A stretch of DNA of 64,000 bases. Source: Microcebus murinus. Its lineage: Eukaryota; Chordata; Mammalia; Primates; Cheirogaleidae. The stretch's first letter is position 1, and each line of letters opens with the position of its first letter. The position numbers and the translations under genes were made by a program. Below, piece by piece: positions 48,434 through 60,243 of this stretch. The stretch lies in contig NC_134112.1 of NCBI RefSeq assembly GCF_040939455.1, positions 24,888,501 to 24,952,500 on the forward strand, read 5' to 3'. Below the pieces are notes generated by a model that saw only the letters and a program-made list of their open reading frames with translations, was not told the DNA's origin and did no database searches.

Positions 48434-48566
48434 TGTTTTCCTTCTTTCCTTCCCTTCTTTCTTTCCTTCCTTCCTACTTTCCTTCCTTCTTTTCTTCCTT
48501 TCTTTCTTTTCTTTTCTTTCTCTCTCTTTCTTTCCTTCTTTCTTTTTCTTTTTCTTTCTTTTTTAT
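48434..48566. repeat. Polypyrimidine (TTCC/TTTC)n tract
   Basis: About 130 bases of almost pure pyrimidine on this strand, built of CTTCC, CTTTC and CTTTTT units. The Phe/Leu/Ser-rich frame across it is an artefact of low complexity. Confidence 0.95.
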
Positions 48567-48569
48567 AAA

Positions 48570-49195
48570 TTGGCTAAACCTTCCTCTATACTGATAAACA
48601 TGGTGCAAAGATACTATGGGGAAAGTTGCATTGAAATGGAGATGGGAACACATGAGAAAAGTAAAATAAAAAGAAAAAAAAGCTAATTTCAGATTCCCAG
48701 TGAAGTCACTTTAAGATTTGCATTAATCATGAGATAAAGAGCAATTAAATAAAAAGCGATTAGCTTTGTTTCCACCTCATAGTTTTCAACTCAATAATCT
48801 TCAAAAGTCATACTTGAATGATTATAGTATTCATTCAGCACTTTTTAAAAGTCTGGAAGTCAGAATGTTCTCTGCCCTTAGGTGGAGTGTGCTGGTCATC
48901 ATGAAGCTCAATACCTCAAATGCTGCTGCTATTGACCATTGTTCCTATTGACTGAGCAGCGGGCAGGGGTGGTTAGATGGTGAGAAACAGCAGCAGCACA
49001 TCTGGGGAGACAGCCATGTCTTACGCGTTCATGCTTTTCCCCCTTGACACTTGCCTGAGGCTGACCACTGGAGGGCATTTCTCCAACTTTTACAAATATT
49101 TATTTTGACCAACTCAATTCAGTAGGTCTTCCTGCAGGACTTTATGGCCTCCTTGGGCAAGGGTACTTAGTACAAAGAAATTTTCTTTTGTTCCT
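48570..49195. other. No recognised gene or repeat
   Basis: Mixed AT-rich sequence; nothing recognised. Confidence 0.45.
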
Positions 49196-49199
49196 TATC

Positions 49200-49390
49200 T
49201 GCAGCTAAAATCATAGCTAGCATCCATGAGCTGAGAAGTAGATATTCCGCTTTCCAATGAAGAAATACAGGCTCAGAGGAGTTGGATAATTTTAATGAAG
49301 TCACATAGCTACTAACTGATAAAGTCAGAACTTGAACTCAAGTCAGTCTGATTTCAGATTCTGTTCTTAACCATCATGCTCTACTTCTTC
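49200..49390 (-). mobile_element. MIR SINE
   Basis: Reverse MIR: 'ccaatgaagaaatacaggc', 'tcagaggagttggataattt', 'aatgaagtcacatagctac', 'taactgataaagtcagaac', 'cttgaactcaagtcagtctg' and 'ttcttaaccatcatgctc'. The right end is the clear MIR 5' end. Confidence 0.9.
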
Positions 49391-49430
49391 TAGCTAAATT
49401 CCTCTAATTTTACTTCTTCTAGCTAAATTC
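49382..49430. repeat. 20-bp direct repeat, period 29
   Basis: TACTTCTTCTAGCTAAATTC is present at 49382-49401 and 49411-49430, with CTCTAATTT between. A local duplication at the MIR edge. Confidence 0.92.
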
Positions 49431-49566
49431 TCCCTAATTAGAAAGGTTAGATAAGTTATTCTCAAGAAAGCAGAACTCCAAGCCTTTCTGAGCATGAGCT
49501 TTAAATTGTATATACTATCTTTGCCATTAAGAAACCCCAAGCCAAAAAGTAACATAAGAACTGGTT

Positions 49567-49700
49567 CAAGCTGAGTGCAGTAGCACATACCTGTAGTGCC
49601 AGCTACTCAGGAGGCTTAGGTGGGAGGATCACTTGAGCCCAGGAATTCAAAGTCCAGCCTGGGCCACATTAAAAAACAAAACAAAACAAAACAAAACCCT
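49567..49700 (+). mobile_element. Alu left monomer (FLAM-like)
   Basis: 'agctgagtgcagtagcac', 'atacctgtagtgccagctac', 'tgggaggatcacttgagccc', 'gtccagcctgggccac' form one Alu left arm without a right arm. It ends in an A-rich tail of CAAAA units. Dimeric linker sequence is missing, so it looks like a free monomer. Confidence 0.85.
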
Positions 49701-49779
49701 GGGCCCCAGCAGAGAAAGCTATGAAACAACTCTAAAGCATCCATATAACTCCCATGGAAAAAGAAATTCAAGGAAGCTA

Positions 49780-50435
49780 GCCCATAGACCTAAAAACAGG
49801 GTAATTCACACCAAATAAACTACAGATAGTAGAGCAATTTTAATTTGAAAATTAATCTGAAGGGCCTTCAAAAAAGTTTAAAATGTTCAAGGAGATGAAG
49901 AAATATAGTCGATAAAACAAGAACAAAAGAACAGGATGATTTGGGGGCAGAAAGTAGATATCCCAGAAATAAACAAATGTTTTAAATGAAATAAAAGACT
50001 CAAGAGATAGATTAAATAATAGATTAAACATGGAAAAATATGAATGACAAGTTAAGAGACATAGAAAATAGACCGAAAAGATTCTGAGGGAAAGAACAGA
50101 GAATGGCAGAAAGTCAATATTCAAAGATATCCTGACTCAGAATTTTTCAGATTATTTTAAAAAGTTTTCTCCTATTGAAAAAGCATATCGGCTTTTCATC
50201 AGGATAAATAAAAACAAATCTACAAAGGGACCCATGAGAGCAAAACCACAGACCATCAAGGACAAATGGAAGAATTCAAAATGATGCCAGAGAGAAAAGA
50301 CAGATTATCAACAGAAGAACAAAAACCAGACTGTATGCATTCTCATGAACACCAACAGATGCCAAAAGAAAAGGAAATAAAATCTTTAAGGTACTAAGAA
50401 AAAACAACTGCCAATCAAGAATGCTATGCCCTGAT
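49780..50435 (+). mobile_element. Old L1M/HAL1 LINE, ORF1 region
   Basis: Late phrases are clear: 'agattatcaacagaagaac', 'cagatgccaaaagaaaagg', 'aatctttaaggtactaag', 'aaaacaactgccaatcaag' and 'aatgctatgccc'. The preceding A-rich sequence fits ORF1 and its upstream part. The frame is broken throughout. Confidence 0.6.
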
Positions 50436-50439
50436 GTGG

Positions 50440-50800
50440 CAGAGACAATCCCTCAGATTCACTAAATATTCCTGCTGGGCACACAGGAGCACTACATTTC
50501 CCAGCTTCCCTTGGAGCCATGTAGTTGGATTTCTGATCAACATGGTGTAGTAGAAGTGATGTGCTCCACTTCTAGATTTGTCTGGAAAAGAAAAAAACAC
50601 GCAAACAAAAAACCCAAACATGCTAAATAGCCAATGGTCTTCCTGGAATGAACTCAGAATGGCAGAATCATAAAATGAAAGGAGCAAGGATCCCTGAGTC
50701 ACTGTTTGGAGGGAAGCCACTCAGGAGAGCCACCCAACACCTATTGGACTGAGACACAAATGAGAATTTCATTTTATTGTGTTAAGCCACATGGATTTAG
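50440..50800. mobile_element. LTR-like old repeat, family uncertain
   Basis: 'ctacatttcccagcttccc', 'ttggagccatgtagttgg', 'caccaacacctattggactg' and 'tttattgtgttaagccac' are typical of old ERVL/MaLR or MER LTR sequence. I cannot assign a subfamily. Confidence 0.4.
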
Positions 50801-51255
50801 CAATGAAGGAGAAGAAAAGGCAGGAATTGGGCACAATGGTCAAAAGACCATTGTTGAGACTGATCTTAACCTTGAGACAGCAGCTAGAGACTGTTATTCA
50901 TCTTTTTCCCCCACAGTACTGAACTGTATTTATTGGTAAAATTTATAATAAATTTATTGATAAATTTATGTCACCATATTACAAGATGGATCATCTATCT
51001 GAAATGGTGCACAACTGCAGCTGCAGACTTTAATCTATGGTATTTATCAAGCAATTCAGCTTTTTCATGTAATGTCATGGCTTTCTCTGCTTCTTGGGAG
51101 CACTTCCAGCATCACTGGTGGCACTTCATATGGGTCTCATGGTGTTATTCAGGGTTTATAGTATTGCACTAAACATGATGGAAAATATGTAAGAACCATG
51201 GGAGATCACTTTTTACTTAATATACCAGGTAAACAATCACTCAAGAAGAAAAATA
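50801..51255. other. No recognised gene or repeat
   Basis: Mixed sequence; frames at 50706-50939 and 50933-51172 show no domain. Confidence 0.4.
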
Positions 51256-51259
51256 AAAT

Positions 51260-52222
51260 GTGTCTAGGCAGATATCTATTAGAGTTTTTCCTACATTTTC
51301 TTCTAGAATTTTTATGGTTTCATGCCTTACATTTAAGTCTTTTATCATCTACCTTGAATTAATTTTTGTGAGTGGTGAGAGATAGGGGTCCTGCTTCATT
51401 CTTCTGTATGGGGCTATCCAATTTTCCCAGCACAATTTATTGAATAGGGCCTCTTTCCCCAAGTGTATGTTGTTGTCTGCTTTGTTGAAGGTCAGTTGGT
51501 TGTAGTTAGATGGTTTTATATCTGGGTTCTCTGTTCTGTTCTATTGGTCTCTGTCTCTATTTGTTTTAACTGCACCACGGTGTTTTGATTACTATAGCCT
51601 TGTAGTATAGTTTGAAGTCTAGTAATGTAATGCCTCCAGATTTATTCTTTTTGCTTAAGATTGCCTTGGCTATTTGGGCTCTTTTTTGGTTCCAAACAAA
51701 GTGTAGAATTATTTTTTCTAGATCTGTGAAATAGGATGCTTGTATTTTGATGAAGATTGCATTGAATCTGTAAATCACTTTGGGCAGTATGGACATTTTA
51801 ACGATGTTGATTCTACTGATCCATGAGTATAAAATGTTTTTCCATCTGTTTCTTTCATCTGAAATTTCTTTCCTCAGTGTTTCATAGTTCTCCTTGGTTA
51901 AGTATATTCCTAAGTATCTTATTTTCTTCATAGCTATTGTGAATGATATTGAGTCTTTGATTTGACTCTCAGCTTGACTGTTATTGGTATATAGAAATGC
52001 TACTGATTCACGTACATTGATTTTGTAACCTTAGACTTTGCTGAATTTATTTATAAATTCCAGGTGTCTTTGGGATTTTCTATTAATAAATACAAGATCT
52101 TATTGTCAACGAAAGGCAATAGTTTGACCTCCTCTTTCCCAATTTGGATACCTTTTATTTCTTTCTCTTATCTGATTACTCTGGCTAGGACTTCCAGTAT
52201 TATGTTGAATAGAAGTGGTGAC
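51260..52222 (-). mobile_element. L1 LINE, inverted 5' part (twin priming)
   Basis: Read on the minus strand this is L1 ORF2 from the reverse-transcriptase end through the C-terminal region, stopping at a 'ctaatagatatctgcctag' phrase. That is just upstream of the point where the plus-strand part begins at 52223. A few bases are lost at the joint. The intact in-window reference is 38662-38720, where both phrases are contiguous. Confidence 0.93.
51566..51931 (-). pseudogene. L1 ORF2 remnant (RT thumb/C-terminal segment)
   Basis: A 121-codon open stretch that contains the L1 ORF2 words [41 protein letters not shown] and [16 protein letters not shown] in order. This is the segment after the reverse-transcriptase active site, so the catalytic FADD motif is not here. 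ORF2 normally has about 1,270 residues. The frame is closed by stops on both sides and lies in the inverted half of a truncated L1, so no working protein is expected. Confidence 0.9.
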
Positions 52223-52460
52223 AATGACTAAGATCCCCAAAGGCAATTACAGCAACAAGAAAAATAAATAGATGGGACTTGATTATATTAAAAAGCTTCT
52301 ACACAGCAAAGGAAATAATCAACAGATCAAATAGACAACCTACAGAATGGAAGAAAATATTCACAAATTATATATCCAATAAAGAGCTAATATCCAGACT
52401 CTACAAAGAACTCAAACAAGTCAGCAAGAAAAAAAAATCCCATTAAAAAGTGGGCAAGAG
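52223..52460 (+). mobile_element. L1 LINE, 3' part (before nested insertion)
   Basis: 'atgactaagatccccaaagg', 'aaataaatagatgggacttg', 'aaagcttctacacagcaaag', 'gacaacctacagaatggaag' continue ORF2 in the sense direction. They complete the inverted part and lead to the target-site copy at 52445-52460. Confidence 0.93.
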
Positions 52461-52758
52461 TTAGAGCTGGAACTCATACTACTAAGTGAAGTATCCCAAG
52501 AATGGAAAAACAAGCACCAGATATATTCTCCAGCAAACTGGTATTAACTGAGTAGCACCTAAGTGGACACATAGGTGCTACAGTAATAGGGTATTGGGCA
52601 GGTGGGAGGGGGCAGGTATATACATACATAATGAGTGAGATGTGCACCATCTGGGGGATGGTCATGATGGAGACTCAGACTTTTGGGGGGAGGGGGGCAA
52701 ATGGGCATTTATTGAAACCTTAAAATATGTACCCCCATAATATGCCGAAATATAAAAA
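52461..52758 (+). mobile_element. L1 LINE, young lemur-type, nested
   Basis: A 5'-truncated L1 of about 300 bp: 'ctactaagtgaagtatccc', 'atgagtgagatgtgcacc', a GGGGGGAGGGGGG polypurine tract (G-quadruplex-prone), 'tacccccataatatgccg' and poly(A). AAAAAGTGGGCAAGAG flanks it at 52445-52460 and 52759-52774, perfect over 16 bp, giving exact limits. Confidence 0.96.
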
Positions 52759-52774
52759 AAAAAGTGGGCAAGAG

Positions 52775-53560
52775 ACATGAACAGAAGCTTTTCAAAAGAA
52801 GATAGACAAATGGCCAACAAACATGAAAAAAATGCTTAACATCATTAATCACCAAGGAAATGCAAATTAAAACAACAATGAGATATCAACCTACCCCTGT
52901 TAGAATGAATTTTATTAAAAACTCCAAAAGGAATCGATACTGGTGTGGATCCAGAGAGAAAGGAATACTTATACACTGTTGATGGGACTGTAAATTAGTA
53001 CAACCTCTGTGGAAAACAGTATGGAGATTTTAAAAGTAGACTTATTTGATCTATCAATCCCACATTATTGGGTATCTACCCAAAGGAAAAGAGGTCATTT
53101 TATCAAAAAGGACACCTGCACTCAAATGTTTATTGTAGCACAATTCACAATTGCAAAGATGTGGAATCAATCCAGGTTCCCATCAATTCATGAGTGGATT
53201 AACAAAATGTGGTGTATATATATACCATGGAGTACTATTCACCCATAAAAAGAAATGAATTAGTCTTTTGTAGCAACTTGGATGGAACTGGAGACCATTA
53301 TCCTAAGTGAAGTATCTCAAGAATGGAAAACCAAACACCACATATACTCTGTAATAATTTGGAACTAATTGATGGACACAGAAAGATGTAAAAATTATTG
53401 GAAATCAAGAAGGAGGAGGGAGGAAAGGGGAGGGGTAAAAACCTACCTCACAGGTACAAAGAACACTGTTCAGATGGTGGCCACACTTATAACCCTTATA
53501 AAAGCTATCCATGTTACAAAAACATTTGTACCCCCTGAGTATTTTTAAATTAAAAAAAAA
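52775..53560 (+). mobile_element. L1 LINE, 3' part (after nested insertion)
   Basis: Resumes ORF2 ('ccaacaaacatgaaaaaaatg', 'actgttgatgggactgtaaat') and 3' UTR ('gaatggaaaaccaaacacc', 'gatggacacagaaagatg', 'acatttgtaccccctgag'), ending in an A-rich tail. GTATATATATACC at 53211-53224 is the unexpanded counterpart of the (AC)n at 39332. Confidence 0.94.
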
Positions 53561-53723
53561 TTTTTTTTAAGTAACCAGATCCTTTCTGAAAGAATTACTG
53601 ATGAATATATCAGGCAAAAAAAAAAAAAAAAAGAATCAGAAAAAAGGATGAGAAGCCAGTAGCAATAGTGAGCAAAGAGATCAGTCGTATGCATTACTAA
53701 AGCTAAATAAATATTGACTTACA

Positions 53724-54057
<334 letters not shown>

Positions 54058-54072
54058 AAATATTGACTTACA

Positions 54073-54512
54073 AAGTAGAAATAAAACACTTGATTAAAAT
54101 GTAGAAAATTAAAAAGCGAAGTACAGAAGGAAGTTTAAGCATGCCTTGTTTCTTATTCAGGAGATGGGTTAAAATATTGATTATCCTTAGACTTTGCTAG
54201 CAAAACAAATTCATGAACACATGTTTGAAATTTAAGTTTATCACCAAGAGAATACAAGGTGAGGCATAAGCCAATGTGGCCCAGTGTGAGTTTCTGTGTC
54301 CCAGGGAGCCTTCATAACTGCTTATCTGATTGTTCTCTCATTGTGATCTTCCAATACTGGCAACCTGGCTCCATAAACATTGACAAGAAAATAAAATAAT
54401 TGGGAATGGGAGTGGGGAGGAAAAAATACAACTGTAACTCAACTATTTCAAATATGTGCTCTTTACCCAAATCTTGACAGAGACTTCTGGTTAAAATCTT
54501 GACAGAGACTTC
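54073..54512. other. Unassigned; short direct repeat at its end
   Basis: No gene or repeat family seen up to 54460. AAATCTTGACAGAGACTTC occurs at about 54469-54487 and 54494-54512, a local duplication. Confidence 0.5.
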
Positions 54513-54514
54513 GT

Positions 54515-55140
54515 TATCACTCTGTTAAAAAGCAGAGAACAGTTTGGAAATTTCTCAACATGTGAGATTTACATAAAGTTACCATATTACCCAGTAATTC
54601 CGCTCCTAGGTATATGCCCAAACATATGAAAACATACATCTACACAAAAACTTATACACAAATGTTCACAGCAGCACTTTTTCCAATAGCCAAAAAGTGT
54701 AAGCAACCCAAATGTTCATCAGCTGATGAATGGATAAACAAAATGTGGTTTATTAACCACATGATGGAATATTATACAAACTACAAAAAGGAATGGAGTA
54801 CTGATACATGCTACAATAGGAATGAACCTTGAAAATGGAAGAAACCAGACACAAAAGACCCCAAATTGCTTGACTCCATTTATATGAAATGTCCAGAACA
54901 GGCAAATCTACAGAGATAGAAAGTAAATTAGTGGTTGCCAAGGACTGGCAGTAGAGGAGCATGAAAGAAATGGACAGTGACTGCTAAATAGTCATGGAGT
55001 TTCCTTTTGGGGTGATAAAAATGTTCTAAAATTAGATTTTGGTGATGATTGCACTACTCTGAATATACTAAAAAACATTGAAATATACACTTTAAATGGG
55101 TGAACTATATAGTATATGAATCATATCTCAAGAAGCTGTG
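54515..55140 (+). mobile_element. L1M LINE, ORF2 end and 3' UTR
   Basis: 'agcagagaacagtttgg', 'ataaagttaccatattaccc', 'ttcacagcagcactttttcc', 'tgaatggataaacaaaatgtgg', 'ggaatggagtactgatac', 'gagatagaaagtaaattagtgg', 'ttttggggtgataaaaatg', 'tacactttaaatgggtg' are in L1M order. Frame broken. Confidence 0.92.
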
Positions 55141-56955
55141 TTTTTAAAAGTACCTAGATTCCCCCCAAAATAACATTGCAAATCAAAGAACTGAGATCAA
55201 ATTGCAAAAAAAGTAGAATATTGCTTTCAAGTTTGACATAAAAAAAGTTAGTAGTTTATTTCATGTATATTTTTCAATGTATATTAAAATGCATGTAATG
55301 TATATGTAAAAACAAAAAAGCAAAGAAGACCTAAACTAATAGACATCTCTCTTCCCAGCAAATCATGACTAACCCTAGTGGACCCACGGCCTGTGGCTTA
55401 CCTGTGAAATGCAGTGAGGCCAGGCCCAGGCTTGGCAGAAAGTGCTATTCTATCTGCCATATATTTTAACTGTGAGACCTCAAGTCAAGTCATAAACCTA
55501 CATTTCCATAGACCCCAGACAAAAATAAACACAGACTATTATTTCTAATCCTTCCCCTCTGCTTTTCTCAGAGTGCTGATTAGATTGCATTCTAATGAAA
55601 GGATGAGTTCAGTCTTTTCTGAAGTATTTCCTCATGGGTTCATCCATGATTAAGGGCACGAGTTTTTCCCATTTGAAAGATGCATGATCCAGCTGTTCCT
55701 TTTGTCTGCCACAACTCCTTGCTAACCTTTCTAGAAGTAAGGAGGGGAAAACAGTGTTTAATTATACTGACCTGAACATGTCCCTCCCAAATGAGAGGAG
55801 AGTCTTTTGTATGTACACCCAAGATAATAGCTTCTTTTAACCAGTAGTGATCTGTCATTCTAATTCTCTGTATACAGTTTCAAAGGTTGGTATGTATTTT
55901 TATCTTTTAGGTCTTTAAAAAATCCAGCCGTTTTGGCTAACATGAAATGTCATACATTGAGGCCTGATAAGTTGAGAGCTAAACATTTTAAGACCTCTCC
56001 TCTAAAGTAATAATCACTAAGTGCTTAATTTCAAAACATATGCCATTCATTTGCATCCACAGGATGAAGTGCCCATCACAGAGTCACATCACTGGCACCA
56101 GGCCAGATTTTTCATCTTGGGCCTTTTGTACATTTGGACCCCTGCAGCAACTAGCTGTCTGCCTGGGCCTCCCAGTTTCTGCCTTTTGAGGCCCACCGTG
56201 TGTAAAAATGGGGCAGAGGAAGCCATTCTCTCTCTACAGAGAAATCCAGAAAGGCCATTTCTCCATGATTGTCTAGGTTACCTCCAGCACAGCCGAGGTT
56301 GTGCAAGGTATTTCTCCTGCCTGGGTTTCCCTCCTGCAGCCCCCGCTGGAAATGCCACCTGGGAACACTCCAGGGGATTCTTGTCCAAAGATCCAGGTCA
56401 ACACTGTCTGTACCCCCATAGACCCCCCTCCCTCTCCCCTCACACTCACAGGCTGGCTGATTTCCAGGAAGTACCAATGCTCAGCCCTGTCTTACAGGGA
56501 ACTAACTTAATTTATATCAAAAAGGAAAGAAAAGAAGCTTGTCACATAATCCAAAATAATCAAATGACATATGGACTTGAGTCAATGAACAGCTCTCATG
56601 CAGGAAACAAGGCAGGCAGACCTGCTGACTGGCAGAGAGCTGGCTGGGGTCTGGCTGAAATCTGAATTCAAGTCTAACGGGAAAATCAAGTTTTGTCTTG
56701 GTTAAATGACAGGGAAGTCAGGCTAGTATTTACTAGGCTGTGGATCTTCAAGTTTCAACAACAAAGAGGAAAAGTTCAAACAGGAAAGCAAAAATCTTCC
56801 CAGACAAAAAACTGTTATCATAATGCATGTAAGCATAAAAGAAAAAAAGGAAGGTGCTGAATGGGGGCATAAATATGCCAATTTTTGGTTTAAAAAAAGT
56901 TTGGATAAGAAATATCAAATCCTACTTGCTTGATTTTGCATAAAGAAACTTTGGA
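55141..56955. other. No recognised gene; possible MIR piece near 55440
   Basis: 'tgtgagacctcaagtcaagtc' at about 55470 may be a MIR remnant. The open frame across 56021-56665 (214 codons) starts at GTG and has its first in-frame ATG at residue 153, so an ATG start gives only about 62 codons. I see no domain or family in it, nor flanking splice sites I trust. Confidence 0.45.
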
Positions 56956-56959
56956 AAGC

Positions 56960-57080
56960 TATATAGTAACTGATAAAAATGGTTACTTGGTTTGAGGGTG
57001 GAGAACTGGGAGGACAGAGGACAAGAGTGGGAGGTAGACTTTGCACTCTATGCCTTTTGCATATGTACTTTTATTATTTT
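56960..57080 (+). mobile_element. L1/HAL1 LINE 3' end fragment
   Basis: 'ctgataaaaatggttacttgg', 'aggacagaggacaagagtg' and 'ccttttgcatatgtacttt' followed by a T-rich run fit the old HAL1/L1 3' end. Weak. Confidence 0.45.
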
Positions 57081-57099
57081 TTTAACCACAGGTGAGGAA

Positions 57100-57409
57100 A
57101 TGGGCTAGGTGCTTAGAAGTACCAGGAAACAAAATTGCTTCCTCAAAGGCTTACATTCTAGTGAGGGAAGACAAATACAAACACATGAAAATAAGTACAT
57201 TAGATGGTACATTAGGTTGTCATGAAAATCAAAAAGTAGAGAAGGGTAAGGGAGATAAGAGAGTTAGGAAAGGAACAGTTTGCAGTATTAGATGCGATGG
57301 TCAGAGGAGGCTCACCAGGGTTAGATCTGCACGAAGATTCCAGGAGCAGAGGGGATAAAAATATGGATCTCTAGAGGAAGAGTGTGCCAGGCAAAGGTAG
57401 CAGCTACAG
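57100..57409 (-). mobile_element. L2 LINE, left part
   Basis: Reverse L2: 'attgcttcctcaaaggcttac', 'attctagtgagggaagac', 'aaaaagtagagaaggg' and 'agagtgtgccaggcaaagg'. Continues beyond the MER20 at 57617. The frame at 57092-57358 lies in it. Confidence 0.75.
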
Positions 57410-57608
57410 CAGTTGTCTCAACTGAGGGTGATTATGTTCCCCAAGGGGTCTCCAGCAAAGTCTGGAGTCATGTTTGATTGCCACGACTACAGCAGGTGCT
57501 ACTGGCACATAGAGGCCAGGGATGCTGCTCAGCATCCTACAACCCACAGTACAGCCCCCACTACAAAGAATTATCTAAAAGGTCAAGTGCCACTGGGAGG
57601 AATCCTTG
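57410..57608 (+). mobile_element. MER20 DNA transposon (hAT-Charlie)
   Basis: 'cagttgtctcaactgagggtg', 'gttccccaaggggtc', 'agcaaagtctggagtcatg', 'ggtgctactggcacatag', 'gaggccagggatgctgctc', 'agcatcctacaacccacag', 'acaaagaattatct' match the MER20 order over almost its whole 219-bp length. AGCTACAG at 57402-57409 and AGCTAGAG at 57609-57616 are an 8-bp target duplication with one difference. Confidence 0.93.
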
Positions 57609-57660
57609 AGCTAGAGCAAAGGCCCTGAGGCCAGAGGCTGTGAGGTTTATTCAGGTAACA
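57609..57660 (-). mobile_element. L2 LINE, right part
   Basis: 'agagcaaaggccctgaggcc' continues the L2 that is split by MER20; the join restores the L2 order 'gtgcaaaggccctgaggc'. Confidence 0.7.
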
Positions 57661-57839
57661 AGGAGGCTATCAGAGAAGAAAGCTGTCCTGCTTCTCTCTT
57701 CAGATTGTTCAGCAAGCGACAGTTGATCACAGGCGCACAAGCCTCCCATAGCAAGCATTAGTTCTCACTAGCAGTGATATCCAAATGCATAAGAATAAAG
57801 AGCAATGTTTTCCTAACAGTCCCATCAATCTGTGAAAGT

Positions 57840-58330
57840 TGTCAAAATAAAAATGGAGTCACTTATGTTAAAAAAACACAAAACAAAATCAAACAAAACC
57901 AACCAGATAAAAAGAGCCAAGAAAGGCTGTGAAGAAGGGGTTCTCATGCTTACAAGCCTGATAACAAAACTATAAACTCACAGAAGACTGCAAAAACCAC
58001 CACTTTGCACAGAGACCATCACAACCTGACACAAAAAAATACTTGCGCGAGGACACCTGCCCAGCAACTGCCTGTCCAACCTTGGGTTGGTGGCACCCTT
58101 ATTATTGATCCTTGTAGCCAAGAATAATCATTTCAAAACAATTATTCAATCCTCCTCATTTTTCCTTTAAAAATCTTTGTCTTCCTTTACCTCCCTGAAT
58201 ATGCACATAGTTTCCCATTGCAATGCCCTACTCCCAAATAAATACCTTTTTCCTTTAGAGAGTCTCTCTCTGTTTGTTATGTAGATGGACAATTCACAAG
58301 GCCACCTCTTCACAACGGCGCTCCTGCTTC
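57840..58330 (+). mobile_element. ERV1-like solitary LTR, old
   Basis: Old endogenous retrovirus LTR sequence: 'gtcaaaataaaaatggagtc', 'gcttacaagcctgataac', 'caaaactataaactcacag', 'acttgcgcgaggacacctgcc', 'cctttaaaaatctttgtc' and a poly(A) signal-like CAAATAAATACC at 58236. No viral gene adjoins it. Exact ends and subfamily are uncertain; ORF 58167-58352 is not viral. Confidence 0.6.
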
Positions 58331-59080
58331 TTATTATCATGCACAGCAACATTTGTTCTTTCCTTCATTCCCCTACTTCGCCACCACCAGACTCATTCCA
58401 AAGTGTAGCTTCACACAGAAGATTGCAGAAGCTGTAACTGCTTAGGGCAGTTAGAAATTCTCTTCTTAGTTAAGGATGGAGAAAAATCCAAAAAGAGAAT
58501 ATTACCTGGTTGATAGCATACCTTGGGTTGAGGGAGGGGTCAAAGAGAAATGAGAAAGATGGAAGCGAATCAAAATAATGGAGAAGGAGGTGGTTTTCTT
58601 TCCTTTCCAAGGAGAAGGAGGCATTGGGTGTCTGACGAGGACACAAAGCAGAAAGGGGCACTTCAAGTCACCCACCTCTGTTGACTGAGACTCTAGACAA
58701 ACCTTGAAATTCCCTGTCTTTTCCAGTCTCCTTGTTCCTGTTTTCCTGTTAGTCCCTACCTAGTAAGTGCTCTATGAACATTTGTCAAATCGAACTGTTG
58801 CAAAACAGAACTGACTGATATGGGGACTTTGCTCAGCATTTCTAGGACCAAAGTATATACTAGCAGGCAGGAAAACATAAGGTATATCTGGGTAAGAGTG
58901 ACTGGTTAGACTTAACTAGGATATCACTCAGGTTTGAGGGAGTTGTGAGCAATAAAATGGGGAGCTGGAGTGATATTAAAACATTTAATAACCAGTATGG
59001 TTATAAAAAAATAAATGTTTAAATCAGCATATTTCAGACACCTCAAAATAGATCTCCTTATAATCACTAAGTTAAATAAA
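58331..59080. other. No recognised gene or repeat
   Basis: Contains a frame at 58470-58661 on the minus strand without domain. Nothing recognised. Confidence 0.45.
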
Positions 59081-59084
59081 TGTG

Positions 59085-59358
59085 GAGGCATATTGCAGTC
59101 GTTAAGAGCACAAGCTTTGGTGTCACATCAACTTGGGTTTGAATCCCAGCCACACTAATTTTTACCAGTTTTGAAACCTTAGACCAGTTATTATCCTGCC
59201 CCGAGCCCCGATTTCGACAGCTATAATATGGGGTGATAACAACAATATCATGTCGACAACATCAACCTCATAGAAATGCTGAGAAGATTAAAAATAATGA
59301 TTTATGTAAAATACAAGGCCTGGCAAGAGTAGGAACTCAATAATGGCAGATATTATTC
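59085..59358 (+). mobile_element. MIR SINE, near full length
   Basis: Sense MIR: 'agtcgttaagagcacaagc', 'tttggtgtcacatcaacttgg', 'gtttgaatcccagccac', 'tgaaaccttagaccagttatt', 'ctcatagaaatgctgagaag', 'aggcctggcaagagtagg' and 'aactcaataatggcag'. One of the best-preserved MIRs here. Confidence 0.95.
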
Positions 59359-59612
59359 ACATCAAAATAATTATTTTGCATTCTTTTCATGCCAATAAGA
59401 TAATAAACTTCTTGGTTATTCCCTGTAATTTTGTCATCACAATCATCATTATCAATATTTGTTTTTAAAATGATTACCCGAGGAAGGACTTCCCATTTGA
59501 ATCATCTGGATGACTGGCTTTAGCTGGAAAGGTCTGGCTCTGGCCACAAAAGGAAGTTAGGAGGTACCTCATTGTGGGTCAGCTCAAGTTAGGAATAATA
59601 AAAGTGAGCATC

Positions 59613-60227
<615 letters not shown>

Positions 60228-60243
60228 AAAAATGAAGTAAATA

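Noticed and set aside
48403..48594. Phe/Ser/Leu-rich possible membrane peptide
   Set aside because: It is the translation of a TTCC/TTTC simple repeat.
56021..56665. Longest open frame in the window, 214 codons on the plus strand
   Set aside because: It starts at GTG; the first in-frame ATG is at residue 153, leaving about 62 codons. No domain, and the GC-richer DNA makes a chance frame plausible. A search against primate proteins or RNA-seq would be decisive.
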